From JAFEDN01 sp963844565 (GTDB lineage Bacteria; Pseudomonadota; Gammaproteobacteria; Coxiellales; Coxiellaceae): 64,000 bases of DNA. The position numbers and the translations under genes were made by a program. The first letter of the stretch is position 1; each line of letters starts with the position of its first letter. Under the pieces are notes generated by a model. It was not told where the DNA came from and searched no databases. It worked only from the letters and a program-made list of their open reading frames with translations. This document shows positions 37,030 through 45,203 of this stretch, one piece after another. The stretch lies in NCBI GenBank assembly GCA_963844565.1, contig CAWJON010000002.1, forward strand, positions 1,178,001 to 1,242,000, in the 5' to 3' direction.

Positions 37030-37644
37030 ATGAATTTTACAAATCAATTCTTAGATGATGCAAAAAAAATTATTGATAAAATTGATGTGCAATCGATTGA
37101 GAAAGCCGTTAATTTATTAGCTGAAACTCGACAAAATCAGGGTCGTCTATTTATTTTGGGCGTAGGAGGCAGCGCTGCAAATGCCTCTCATGCCGTTAAT
37201 GACTTTCGAAAGATTGTTGGCATTGAGGCTTACGCACCTACAGATAACGTGTCGGAATTAACAGCTCGCACCAATGATGAAGGCTGGCATACTATATTTT
37301 CAGAATGGCTGGCGGTCAGTCGTTTAACCGATAAAGATGTCTTATTGATATTGTCTGTCGGCGGCGGTAATTTAGAAAAAAACGTTAGCCCAAATTTGGT
37401 TTCAGCTTTGCAATATGCCAAAAAAATTGGTGCGCGTTGTATCGGAATTGTTTCTCGAGACGGCGGCTATACCGCTCAGGTAGCAGACGTTTGTATATTA
37501 ATACCGGTCGTTAATCCTGAAAATATCACGCCTCATGCGGAGGCTTTTCAAGCTGTAGTTTGGCACTTAATCGTTTCTCATCCTCTGCTTAAAAAATCTC
37601 AAACTAAATGGGAGTCCGTAGTTGAAACGTGCCGTGTTCCTTGA
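37030..37644 (+). CDS. gmhA: Phosphoheptose isomerase (SIS domain)
   Basis: 204 residues. Converts sedoheptulose-7-phosphate to D-glycero-D-manno-heptose-7-phosphate. It is a single SIS domain with LFILGVGGSAANASHAVNDF, DVLLILSVGGGNLEKNVSP and a C-terminal TPHAEAFQAVVWH helix. Those blocks and the setting identify GmhA. GAGG lies eight bases before the ATG. Its last 23 bases overlap gmhB. Confidence 0.92.
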   Translation: MNFTNQFLDDAKKIIDKIDVQSIEKAVNLLAETRQNQGRLFILGVGGSAANASHAVNDFRKIVGIEAYAPTDNVSELTARTNDEGWHTIFSEWLAVSRLTDKDVLLILSVGGGNLEKNVSPNLVSALQYAKKIGARCIGIVSRDGGYTAQVADVCILIPVVNPENITPHAEAFQAVVWHLIVSHPLLKKSQTKWESVVETCRVP

Positions 37645-38194
37645 TCGAGATGGCGTATTAAATAAAGCCGTCATTAAACAAGGAAAGCCTTACCCACCAG
37701 CCAATTTGGCTGAGGTTATTATTGAGGACGATGTGCTTGGTGCATTAAAAGCACTCAAAAAAGCGGGATTTTTGTTGGTCGGCGTTACCAATCAACCTGA
37801 TGTGGCTCGCGGGCATACCTTACAAAGTACAGTAGAATCTATTAATAACTACTTATTACAAATTTTGCCTATAGATGGCTTTAGAGTCTGCTACCATGAT
37901 AACCCAGACAAATGCTATTGCCGCAAGCCACTCCCTGGATTAATATTAGAAGCTGCGGATCATTGGGGAATAAATTTAGCAACCAGTTATATGGTGGGCG
38001 ATCGCTGGCGAGATATAGATGCAGGCTATGCAGCTGGCTGTAAAACAGTACATTTAGATTTGGGTTATGCCGAACGTGAGCCAACACATCCCCCCACTTT
38101 TCGAGTAACAAACTTGGCAGAAGCAGCAATCCAAATACTTACTGATGCCCAAACCACTATTCAAACCGGAGAAATTTATGAATCATTTATCTAA
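37622..38194 (+). CDS. gmhB: D-glycero-alpha-D-manno-heptose-1,7-bisphosphate 7-phosphatase
   Basis: 190 residues, HAD hydrolase. FLDRDGVLNKAV (motif I), LVGVTNQPDVARG (motif II), a zinc-loop with CYHDNPDKCYCRKP (C-x-H-x5-C-x-C), and YMVGDRWRDIDAGYAAGC (motif IV) are all present. It removes the 7-phosphate before HddC acts. The start is TTG at 37622, inside the end of gmhA, with no in-frame ATG that would keep motif I. The 3' end overlaps the transaldolase-like gene. Confidence 0.93.
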   Translation: MKRAVFLDRDGVLNKAVIKQGKPYPPANLAEVIIEDDVLGALKALKKAGFLLVGVTNQPDVARGHTLQSTVESINNYLLQILPIDGFRVCYHDNPDKCYCRKPLPGLILEAADHWGINLATSYMVGDRWRDIDAGYAAGCKTVHLDLGYAEREPTHPPTFRVTNLAEAAIQILTDAQTTIQTGEIYESFI

Positions 38195-38918
38195 CCTAAA
38201 AGTTAAAATATTTGCAGACGGCGCTGACAAATTGGGCATGCTTGAGATGTATGCAAAATCATATATCTCCGGATTTACCACCAACCCCACATTAATGCGT
38301 AAAGCAGGTATCAGCGATTATAAAGCTTTTGCCTTAGATATTATAAAAAGTATTCCTGATCGCTCCATATCTTTTGAAGTATTCTCTGATGATTTTAATG
38401 AAATGTACCAACAAGCGCTTGAAATCGCCAGTTGGGGTAAAAATGTTTACGTTAAAATACCAGTGACCAACACTCAAGCTAAACCCTCGTTTGATTTAAT
38501 TCGAGAGTTAGCCAAAAAAGGTGTAAAACAAAATGTCACTGCATTAATGTCCTTGGAACAAGTCCAAAGTGTCAACGATGCTTTAGCAAAAGGTCCATCC
38601 GCCTATATTTCGGTGTTTGCTGGCCGTATCGCTGATACAGGTCGCGATCCTGTGCCCATGATGAGCGCTGCTATAGATATTATGAAAACCAACCCGCAAC
38701 TGGAATTAATTTGGGCGAGTCCAAGAGAACTTTTAAATATTTTTCAAGCGGACACTATTGGCTGCCACATCATCACAGTTACCAATGATGTGCTAAAGAA
38801 ATTGACTCTTGTAGGAAAAGATTTAAGTGAATATTCTCTAGAAACAGTAAAAATGTTTCGCGAAGATGCGGTAAAAGCAGGGTTTGCTATTGAGACGGGG
38901 CTTGTCCAGATCGCTTAA
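38178..38918 (+). CDS. Transaldolase-family protein
   Basis: 246 residues, close to the small TalC/FSA-type transaldolases. VKIFADGADKLGMLEMYAKS opens the barrel, SGFTTNPTLMRKAGI carries the TTNP motif, NVYVKIPVT has the Schiff-base lysine, and YISVFAGRIADTGRDP follows. In this operon it could supply sedoheptulose-7-phosphate, the substrate of GmhA two genes upstream. ATG 38178 has GGAG six bases before it; a longer reading to 38145 is unlikely. It overlaps gmhB by 17 bases, and its last 32 bases overlap a convergent gene. Confidence 0.87.
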   Translation: MNHLSNLKVKIFADGADKLGMLEMYAKSYISGFTTNPTLMRKAGISDYKAFALDIIKSIPDRSISFEVFSDDFNEMYQQALEIASWGKNVYVKIPVTNTQAKPSFDLIRELAKKGVKQNVTALMSLEQVQSVNDALAKGPSAYISVFAGRIADTGRDPVPMMSAAIDIMKTNPQLELIWASPRELLNIFQADTIGCHIITVTNDVLKKLTLVGKDLSEYSLETVKMFREDAVKAGFAIETGLVQIA

Positions 38919-40494
38919 CTTTTTTGATCAAATTAAAGCCTTTTTTGTAAATATAGATTGAACGTTGCCCTGAATCAACAGGGCAAATAAGTATTAAATC
39001 AGGCTTGCCCAAAGTTTTTGTTATCTTAATGGGAGCTAAAGCTTCTTCGTCAAGAATAACAAAATTAAAAGTTTTATCTAAATAATCTCGTTTCGTGCTC
39101 ATCCAGTTAGTAGGATGCACTAAGTCAAACGTAGCAACTATATTAACATTTTCCTTGGATAGAAAAGTGTTAATTCGAGCGTCCCAATACACTTCTACGC
39201 CATTTTTACTAATTAAACGACCTGTTCTCGCGTAATTATCTAGGCATTGTGTGAGTGGGGGGTAACGATTCACAAACCCTTTGATGGAATAATTTTGATT
39301 AAATAAACAAAGGCAGATAATGAGGCTAACGACCAAAAATAAATAAACCCTATTAACCGCTTCCCCAACATTACTATATTTAATTATTAAAATTGGCAAC
39401 CCTAAAAACACAGGAAAAAGAATAGCAGGCTCAAGGTGTAACAGTGAGTGAACCCCAACAGCAAACAAATCACGATCAAACACAAGTACAGCCAAAACTG
39501 TAAGAATAGTACAAAAACACAAACTCATCAAAACAAATACAGTGCTGCTATTCAGTTCATTAAGAGTATAATAATTTAATTTCAGATATTGTTTTGAAAA
39601 CAGCAATTTTAAGAGAATTGTCAAAACTACAATAACATAAAGAATATCGATTAAAATAATAATAGGGTGATCATTGTAAAATATAATTAAATTGGTACGA
39701 AATATAGTCCATGCGTGAGCAAAATGCACTATTACATGTTGATGACCAATATGTAGATGTAATAAATCATGCACATTAGTAAAGTAACCCAAGGGTCCAG
39801 TGATAGCAATGGTTAGAAAAATTTTTATTAAAATTATTCGGTTTGGCTTATCTACAAACCAAGCAATTACCAATAAGCTCATTAGTACAGGACCAATAAA
39901 TGTAACAATAAACAGTAAATCAGAAAGATTTGTTAAAAAACAACTAAGCCCAAGTAAAAGGTAATAGATAAATTTTGATTGATTCAATAGTCTTAATATT
40001 AAATACAAGTTAATAAGGTGAATTACTACTGTTGAACCATAATGAGAAGATCCCAGGGGTAAGAAAATTTCTTGTCCAATATAAGGGGCTAAGAATAAAA
40101 AAATTAAAGCGCTAAAACGAAATAAATTTTTATTTTCTTTTCCTCCAATTAAGCAGCCAATAGCAACTATAAACACATAACTAAGAAACAACAAAATAAT
40201 GTTCCACAGCAAAATTGCAAAATTGAGATTTTTAACTAGAAAAGCCATTACAAAAAAAATTAAAGCATCTGGAAAAAAATAATTGACTGAACTAAAATTC
40301 CAATCTTTAAATGAACCATGCTTTATAAATAGATCTTTATATAAATAAGGAATTTCTAAGGAGTCAGAGTTAAAGAAAGAATATATTGATTCCAAATGAC
40401 GCACAAAAAAGAAATAAATACATAACCACAAACAGAGAGTAGTTAGAAGAAAGACTAACAATTGTTTTTTTTGGATAATAACCCTTAACGTCAT
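38887..40494 (-). CDS. Multi-spanning membrane protein, GT-C-like, tandem paralogue A
   Basis: 535 residues: about eleven predicted helices over residues ~1-420 and a C-terminal soluble domain of ~110. It is very similar to the next gene over almost its whole length, both starting MTLRVI(I/V)QKKQ and sharing NSDSLEIPYLYKDLFIKHGS. They diverge mainly in the C-terminal domain, around VATFDLVHPTNWMSTKRDY. More distantly related to 19499-21112. I recognise no named family; the layout and setting suggest a GT-C-type glycosyltransferase. ATG 40494 is chosen to match the paralogue's start. The 3' end overlaps the convergent transaldolase gene by 32 bases. Confidence 0.72.
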   Translation of the reverse strand: MTLRVIIQKKQLLVFLLTTLCLWLCIYFFFVRHLESIYSFFNSDSLEIPYLYKDLFIKHGSFKDWNFSSVNYFFPDALIFFVMAFLVKNLNFAILLWNIILLFLSYVFIVAIGCLIGGKENKNLFRFSALIFLFLAPYIGQEIFLPLGSSHYGSTVVIHLINLYLILRLLNQSKFIYYLLLGLSCFLTNLSDLLFIVTFIGPVLMSLLVIAWFVDKPNRIILIKIFLTIAITGPLGYFTNVHDLLHLHIGHQHVIVHFAHAWTIFRTNLIIFYNDHPIIILIDILYVIVVLTILLKLLFSKQYLKLNYYTLNELNSSTVFVLMSLCFCTILTVLAVLVFDRDLFAVGVHSLLHLEPAILFPVFLGLPILIIKYSNVGEAVNRVYLFLVVSLIICLCLFNQNYSIKGFVNRYPPLTQCLDNYARTGRLISKNGVEVYWDARINTFLSKENVNIVATFDLVHPTNWMSTKRDYLDKTFNFVILDEEALAPIKITKTLGKPDLILICPVDSGQRSIYIYKKGFNLIKKVKRSGQAPSQ

Positions 40495-40551
40495 AAACAA
40501 CCCTTTAGTACATAACATTTATAATTTGTAAGGTAAAAGCGGGGTACATCA

Positions 40552-42156
40552 TTACTGAAGATGAAATCCTTTTTTGTAAACATAAATTGAATATTCTTTC
40601 ATATTAGGGCAAATTAATATTAAATCAGGCTTGCCTAAGTTTTTTACTATCACCATAGGGTCGAAAGCTTGAACCTGCATTCCAGTAGAAGGATCCATTT
40701 GTTGAGATCCAGCAACAACAAAATTGAATGTTTTGTTTACATAATCAGCTTTGGTGCTCATCCAGGCAAAAGGATGCGTGGCGTCATCAGTTAATGCGAC
40801 AACATTAAGATTTTCCCGGGATAAATAAGTATTAAGTCGAGCACCCCAATAGCCGGCCACACCATTTTTGCTAATTAACTGACCTGTTCTAGCATAACCA
40901 TCTAAGCATTGGGTCAGTGGGCGATAATGGTTTATAAATCCCTTGATAGCATACTTTTGATTAAATAAACAAAGGCAAATAATGAGGCTAATGATCAAAA
41001 ATACATAAACTCTATTAACCGCCTCCCCGACATTACTATATTTAATTATTAAAATGGGTAAACCTAAAAAAACAGGAAAAAGAATAGCAGGCTCAAGATG
41101 TAACAGTGAGTGAATCCCAACGGCAAACAAATCAACATCAAACAAAAGTACAGCCAAAACTGTAAGAATAGTACAAAAACACAAAGTCATCAAAACAAAT
41201 AAGGTGCTGATATTCAGTTCATTAAGAGTAGAATAATTTAATTTCAAATATTGTTTTGGAAACAGCAATCTTAAGAAAATTGCCAAAACTAAAATAACAT
41301 AAAAAATATCGATTAAAATAATAATAGGGTGATCATTGTAAAATATAATTAAATTGGTACGAAATATAGTCCACGCGTGAGCAAAATGTATTATTACGTG
41401 TTGATGGGCAATATGTAAATGTAATAAATCATACAGATTAGAAAAATAGCCCAATGGCCCGCTGATAGCAATGGTTAGAAAAATTTTTATTAAAATTATT
41501 CGGTTTGGCTTATCTGCAAACCAAGCAGTTACCAACAAGCTCATTAGTACAGGACCAATAAATGCAACAATAAACAGTAAATCAGAAAGATTTGTCAAAA
41601 AACAACCAAGCCCAAGTAAAAGGTAGTATATAAATTTTGATTGATTCAATAACCTTAATATTAAATACAAATTAATAAGGAAAATTACTACTGTTGAGCC
41701 ATAATGAGAAGATGCCACCGGGAAGAGAATTTCTTGTCCAATATAAGGAGCTAAGAATAAAAAAATTAAAGCGCTAAAACGAAATAAATTTTTATTTTCT
41801 TTTCCTCCAATTAAGCAGCCAATAGCAACAATAAATACATAACCAAGAAACAACAAAGTAATGTTCCACAGCAAAATTGCAAAATTGAGATTTTTAACCA
41901 GAAAAGCAATTACAAAAAAAATTAATGCATCCGGAAAAAAATAATTGACTGGGCTAAAATTCCAATCTTTAAATGAGCCATGCTTTATAAATAGATCTTT
42001 ATACAAATAAGGAATTTCTAAGGAGTCAGAATTAAAGAAATAATATAAAAAATCCGAATGACGCACAAAATAGAAATAGATGCATAATCCCAAACAAAAG
42101 AGGGTTAGAAGAAAGACTAAGAATTGTTTTTTTTGGACAATAACCCTTAACGTCAT
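40552..42156 (-). CDS. Multi-spanning membrane protein, GT-C-like, tandem paralogue B
   Basis: 534 residues, same design as paralogue A: helices to about residue 420 and a C-terminal periplasmic domain. The two genes are 57 bases apart on the same strand. Long DNA blocks are nearly identical, including both ends of the membrane part, so this is a recent tandem duplication. Here the C-terminal domain reads VALTDDATHPFAWMSTKADY and has an insertion (SQQMDPSTGMQVQAF) absent from A, so acceptor or donor specificity may have diverged. It is divergent from the GtrB-like glycosyltransferase gene. Confidence 0.72.
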   Translation of the reverse strand: MTLRVIVQKKQFLVFLLTLFCLGLCIYFYFVRHSDFLYYFFNSDSLEIPYLYKDLFIKHGSFKDWNFSPVNYFFPDALIFFVIAFLVKNLNFAILLWNITLLFLGYVFIVAIGCLIGGKENKNLFRFSALIFLFLAPYIGQEILFPVASSHYGSTVVIFLINLYLILRLLNQSKFIYYLLLGLGCFLTNLSDLLFIVAFIGPVLMSLLVTAWFADKPNRIILIKIFLTIAISGPLGYFSNLYDLLHLHIAHQHVIIHFAHAWTIFRTNLIIFYNDHPIIILIDIFYVILVLAIFLRLLFPKQYLKLNYSTLNELNISTLFVLMTLCFCTILTVLAVLLFDVDLFAVGIHSLLHLEPAILFPVFLGLPILIIKYSNVGEAVNRVYVFLIISLIICLCLFNQKYAIKGFINHYRPLTQCLDGYARTGQLISKNGVAGYWGARLNTYLSRENLNVVALTDDATHPFAWMSTKADYVNKTFNFVVAGSQQMDPSTGMQVQAFDPMVIVKNLGKPDLILICPNMKEYSIYVYKKGFHLQ

Positions 42157-42221
42157 AAATACATAACTCTTATATAATTATTTAGATTAGCAACTTGCCT
42201 TAGACCTCTTTAGACTGTAAA

Positions 42222-43220
42222 ATGCAAGATTCCTGTATAGTCTTATTTGAGAAGGAACAAAGCTTGTATCCTAAAAAAAATCCAATCATTTCGATAGTAA
42301 TCCCGGTTTATAAAGAAGAAACTAATATTAAACCATTTTTAAATCGAATGACATCTGTCCTTGAGAAAATCGATCCGTCGTATGAAATACTTTTCTGTTT
42401 AGACCCTTCACCGGATAAAACTGAATTAATTATTCAAGAGGAAATACAAAAAAATCCTAAAATTCGCTTAATTGTGTTTTCTCGCCGTTTTGGTCAACCT
42501 TCCGCAACTATGGCTGGCATTTTATTTTGTCAGGGAGATTGTTGTGTTGTCATTGATGTAGATCTTCAAGATCCTCCCGAACTTATCCAGGAAATGCACC
42601 TTAAATTGAAAGAAGGTTATGAAGTCGTGTACGCCAAACGACGTTCGAGAAAAGGGGAAACTTTGATTAAGCGTATTGTCAGCCACTTAGGTTATACCAT
42701 TATTAATAAATTGAGCGATGTCCAAATTCCACGCAATACAGGTGATTTTCGCATAATGACCCGGCGGGTAATTGAAGAGCTAAGAAAATTAAATGAATCA
42801 CATGGCTTTTTGCGCGGATTAATAGCTTATATTGGCTTTAAACAAACTTTTATCGAATATGACCGGGACTCGAGGCATACGGGTACAGGCAATTATAATC
42901 GCTTTTTTGGCTCTCTTAAAATTGGCTTAAATGGCTTAATCAGCTTTAGCAGTCGTCCCTTACAATTAATGTCTATCTCAGGAGCATGTATTGCGGGATT
43001 AAGTTTCCTGATTGGTTTTTGCTATCTTGTCGAAAAGCTTTTAAAAATTGATTTAACCCCGGGTTTGCCCACCACCGTGTTATGCATTACTTTCTTTTCG
43101 GGTATTCAATTATTGTGCTTTGGGTTATTGGGTGAATATATTGGTAGAATTTATGATCAGGTGAAAGGTAGACCCATGTTTATAGTGGATAAAATTACCG
43201 AAAATAAGGAAAATAATTAA
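42222..43220 (+). CDS. GT2 glycosyltransferase, GtrB/DPM1-like
   Basis: 332 residues. A catalytic GT2 domain (IISIVIPVYKEETNI near residue 22, DVDLQDPPELIQEM with the DxD-type motif, NTGDFRIMTRRV) is followed by two membrane helices (LMSISGACIAGLSFLIGF and TVLCITFFSGIQLLCFG) and the typical end GEYIGRIYDQVKGRP. Such enzymes transfer a sugar from a nucleotide donor to polyprenyl phosphate on the cytoplasmic face. A GtrA gene lies just downstream in convergent orientation, and GT-C-like genes that could use the product lie upstream. The ATG has a weak ribosome-binding site. Confidence 0.9.
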   Translation: MQDSCIVLFEKEQSLYPKKNPIISIVIPVYKEETNIKPFLNRMTSVLEKIDPSYEILFCLDPSPDKTELIIQEEIQKNPKIRLIVFSRRFGQPSATMAGILFCQGDCCVVIDVDLQDPPELIQEMHLKLKEGYEVVYAKRRSRKGETLIKRIVSHLGYTIINKLSDVQIPRNTGDFRIMTRRVIEELRKLNESHGFLRGLIAYIGFKQTFIEYDRDSRHTGTGNYNRFFGSLKIGLNGLISFSSRPLQLMSISGACIAGLSFLIGFCYLVEKLLKIDLTPGLPTTVLCITFFSGIQLLCFGLLGEYIGRIYDQVKGRPMFIVDKITENKENN

Positions 43221-43231
43221 ATAATTTAATT
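43215..43231. terminator. AT-only palindrome between convergent genes
   Basis: AATTAAA-TAA-TTTAATT, a perfect 17-base palindrome at the end of the GT2 gene and before the convergent GtrA gene. It is weak because it has no GC pairs; termination is only a guess. Confidence 0.25.
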
Positions 43232-43250
43232 GAATTCAAATAAAAATATT

Positions 43251-43646
43251 TTAATTTTTAAATATCCATAACTTGTTGATATAAAAGATTACTAAGGGAG
43301 TAATAAACATCATTGGAATAGTAACCACAATCGCAGATTGATGTAAAAGATGAATTACTATCCACACAAATAAAGAATTAACCATTAATCCCATCAAGGA
43401 CACAATTAAGAATTTAATCAATTTTTCTTTGCTATGTTTTTGGTTATCAAAGGTCCATCGAGCATGTCCAAAGTAAGAAATTGAAAAAGAACATAAGAAA
43501 GCTAAAAAATTTCCAAATAACGGAGCTATTTTAAACGAATTTACAAATACCAGAAACATAACAGAATTCATTAAAGTGGCTAATCCACCAACAACACCAA
43601 ATTTAAAAATTTGCTTGAGATGGTTTACCTGTACATTACTAATCAT
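43251..43646 (-). CDS. GtrA family membrane protein
   Basis: 131 residues, four helices. FKFGVVGGLATLMNSVMFLVF and SYFGHARWTF are classic GtrA features. It ends FYINKLWIFKN. With the GtrB-like GT2 gene, which converges on it, it makes a likely lipid-linked sugar synthesis and flipping pair. The frame is open upstream into truA, but the ATG at 43646 lies just past the truA stop (43660) and fits better. Second GtrA in the window (other at 24580-24999). Confidence 0.88.
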   Translation of the reverse strand: MISNVQVNHLKQIFKFGVVGGLATLMNSVMFLVFVNSFKIAPLFGNFLAFLCSFSISYFGHARWTFDNQKHSKEKLIKFLIVSLMGLMVNSLFVWIVIHLLHQSAIVVTIPMMFITPLVIFYINKLWIFKN

Positions 43647-43659
43647 TAACGATAAGCCT

Positions 43660-44454
43660 TTAAAATAAAAAAATAGGATTGGGAGGAACTTTTGGTAAGT
43701 CAAATTCCTCTGGGTAGCTCACTTCAACTAAATATAACCCATTGGGTGGGGCAGTCATGGCTGCACGACGCCGGTCTTTACTTTCTAAAACTTCTTTGGC
43801 CCATTCAGGCGGTCTAATACCAGTGCCAATTGTCATTAAAACACCAGCAATGTTACGAACCATATGTAACAAAAAAGCATTGGCTTCAATATCAATGGCT
43901 ACTACCCGCTGCTGCCTCATTACTTCGATTTTCAATACTTTACGAATTGGCGTATTCGATTGGCACCCGGTACCTCTAAATGCACTAAAGTCATGCTCGC
44001 CAATCAAGTAGGGAATCGCTTTACGCATCAGTTCAACATCTAAATGCCGATAATACCAACTAACTGCTTTACTTAAAATACCTGGTCTAATTTCATGATT
44101 ATAAATAATATATTTATAACGTCTAGTCCTTGCAGAAAATCGGGCGTGAAAATCCATCCAAACCGGCTTAGCCCACATGACACAAATAGTTGGAGGAAGA
44201 TTGTTATTCGCACCAAACACCCAAGCATGTTCACTGCGTTCGGAATGAGTATCAAAATGAACTATTTGCCCGGTGGCATGCACTCCAGCATCTGTACGTC
44301 CTGCCGTTACTACGGCAACGGGGTGATCAGCCACGTAAGATAATGCTTTTTCTAGTTGCGACTGAATGGTAACAAGACCTTCTTGACTCTGCCAGCCATG
44401 ATAGTTTGCTCCATCATAACGGACACAAAGCACAATCCGTTTAGGGTGGTTCAT
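43660..44454 (-). CDS. truA: tRNA pseudouridine(38-40) synthase
   Basis: 264 residues. Converts U38-U40 of tRNA anticodon arms to pseudouridine. VRYDGANYHGWQSQEG starts the domain; VTAGRTDAGVHATGQIVHFDT carries the catalytic aspartate (GRTDAGVHA); FLLHMVRNIAGVLMTIGTG is the second signature. ATG 44454 has GAGA upstream; a TTG at 44460 is in frame. It follows the FimV-like gene by 19 bases, the order known from Pseudomonas. Confidence 0.97.
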   Translation of the reverse strand: MNHPKRIVLCVRYDGANYHGWQSQEGLVTIQSQLEKALSYVADHPVAVVTAGRTDAGVHATGQIVHFDTHSERSEHAWVFGANNNLPPTICVMWAKPVWMDFHARFSARTRRYKYIIYNHEIRPGILSKAVSWYYRHLDVELMRKAIPYLIGEHDFSAFRGTGCQSNTPIRKVLKIEVMRQQRVVAIDIEANAFLLHMVRNIAGVLMTIGTGIRPPEWAKEVLESKDRRRAAMTAPPNGLYLVEVSYPEEFDLPKVPPNPIFLF

Positions 44455-44473
44455 GAGCAATTCTCAATGAATA

Positions 44474-45094
44474 TTAAATGGCATTTAACAAGGACTTGGC
44501 TTCCTGACGTTGTTCTGTATTTCCTAGACGCAAAACTTGGGATATCGCTTCTTTAGCCGCCGTGGTTTCTCCCATAGCAATATAGGCACGTACAAGATCT
44601 AATTTTGCCGCAACACCTTCCGAACTACCCATAAAATCATATTCCCCTTGCGCAGGTCCGGGTTCAGCCGCCTGAACAGACAATTTAAGAGATAATTGCT
44701 TTTTTATCTTTGATTGTCTTACTAATACTATGATCAATAAGCAAATGGTTATGAGAGAAAGAAAGAGGCTAATCAACGTTAATAAGTTAGCATTGAGCCC
44801 CTCCAACCATCGAGGTTGGGATTTTGGATGATCCAACAATTTAAGTTGCTGAGAGAGCTGATCAAGATTGAAACTCATTTGATCTATTTTTTGGGACACT
44901 CCAGCAACGGATTTGCTAACAGAATCTGTTTGTGGTTGTAAAGGTAACGTACTCGGCACAGCCGGAGTCAAAGGAATTTCAGCTGTAGGTAAGCCATTGT
45001 TTTCAACCCCGCCGCCCTCCTCGTCAGCCAGTGCAGCAAGACTGAAAAAAAAACCAAATATCAGACAGGTAAAAAAAACGTATATTTTTTTCAT
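44474..45094 (-). CDS. Short FimV-like protein (signal peptide, TM, FimV C-terminal domain)
   Basis: 206 residues. A signal peptide (KKIYVFFTCLIFGFFFSLAALA) is followed by a Pro-rich stretch, a short coiled coil (SQKIDQMSFNLDQLSQQLKLL), one membrane helix (LLTLISLFLSLITICLLIIVLV, about 105-127) and a C-terminal domain ending GVAAKLDLVRAYIAMGETTAAKEAI plus GNTEQRQEAKSLL. That ending is the conserved FimV C-terminal TPR-like domain. Typical FimV proteins are several times longer and carry LysM; neither the LysM nor the long acidic region is here. Position upstream of truA matches fimV. Proposed role, polar or septal envelope scaffold, is by analogy. Confidence 0.8.
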   Translation of the reverse strand: MKKIYVFFTCLIFGFFFSLAALADEEGGGVENNGLPTAEIPLTPAVPSTLPLQPQTDSVSKSVAGVSQKIDQMSFNLDQLSQQLKLLDHPKSQPRWLEGLNANLLTLISLFLSLITICLLIIVLVRQSKIKKQLSLKLSVQAAEPGPAQGEYDFMGSSEGVAAKLDLVRAYIAMGETTAAKEAISQVLRLGNTEQRQEAKSLLNAI

Positions 45095-45167
45095 AAATAT
45101 TTTCCCATATAAAAACTCTCATTATCCTGGATTCCCAATATCTTATACCATTTCCTTTTCATATAGA

Positions 45168-45203
45168 AAGGAAAAAAATTATGTTAAACTTACCGTAATT
45201 ATG
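45168..45203 (+). promoter_or_regulatory. Five-codon minicistron just upstream of the helicase gene
   Basis: The only good ribosome-binding site here, AAGGAA at 45168-45173, is positioned for an ATG at 45181 that opens a five-codon frame (M-L-N-L-P, stop 45196-45198). The helicase ATG at 45201 starts two bases after that stop and has no ribosome-binding site of its own. This suggests reinitiation, or a small frameshift in the original start region. Confidence 0.4.
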
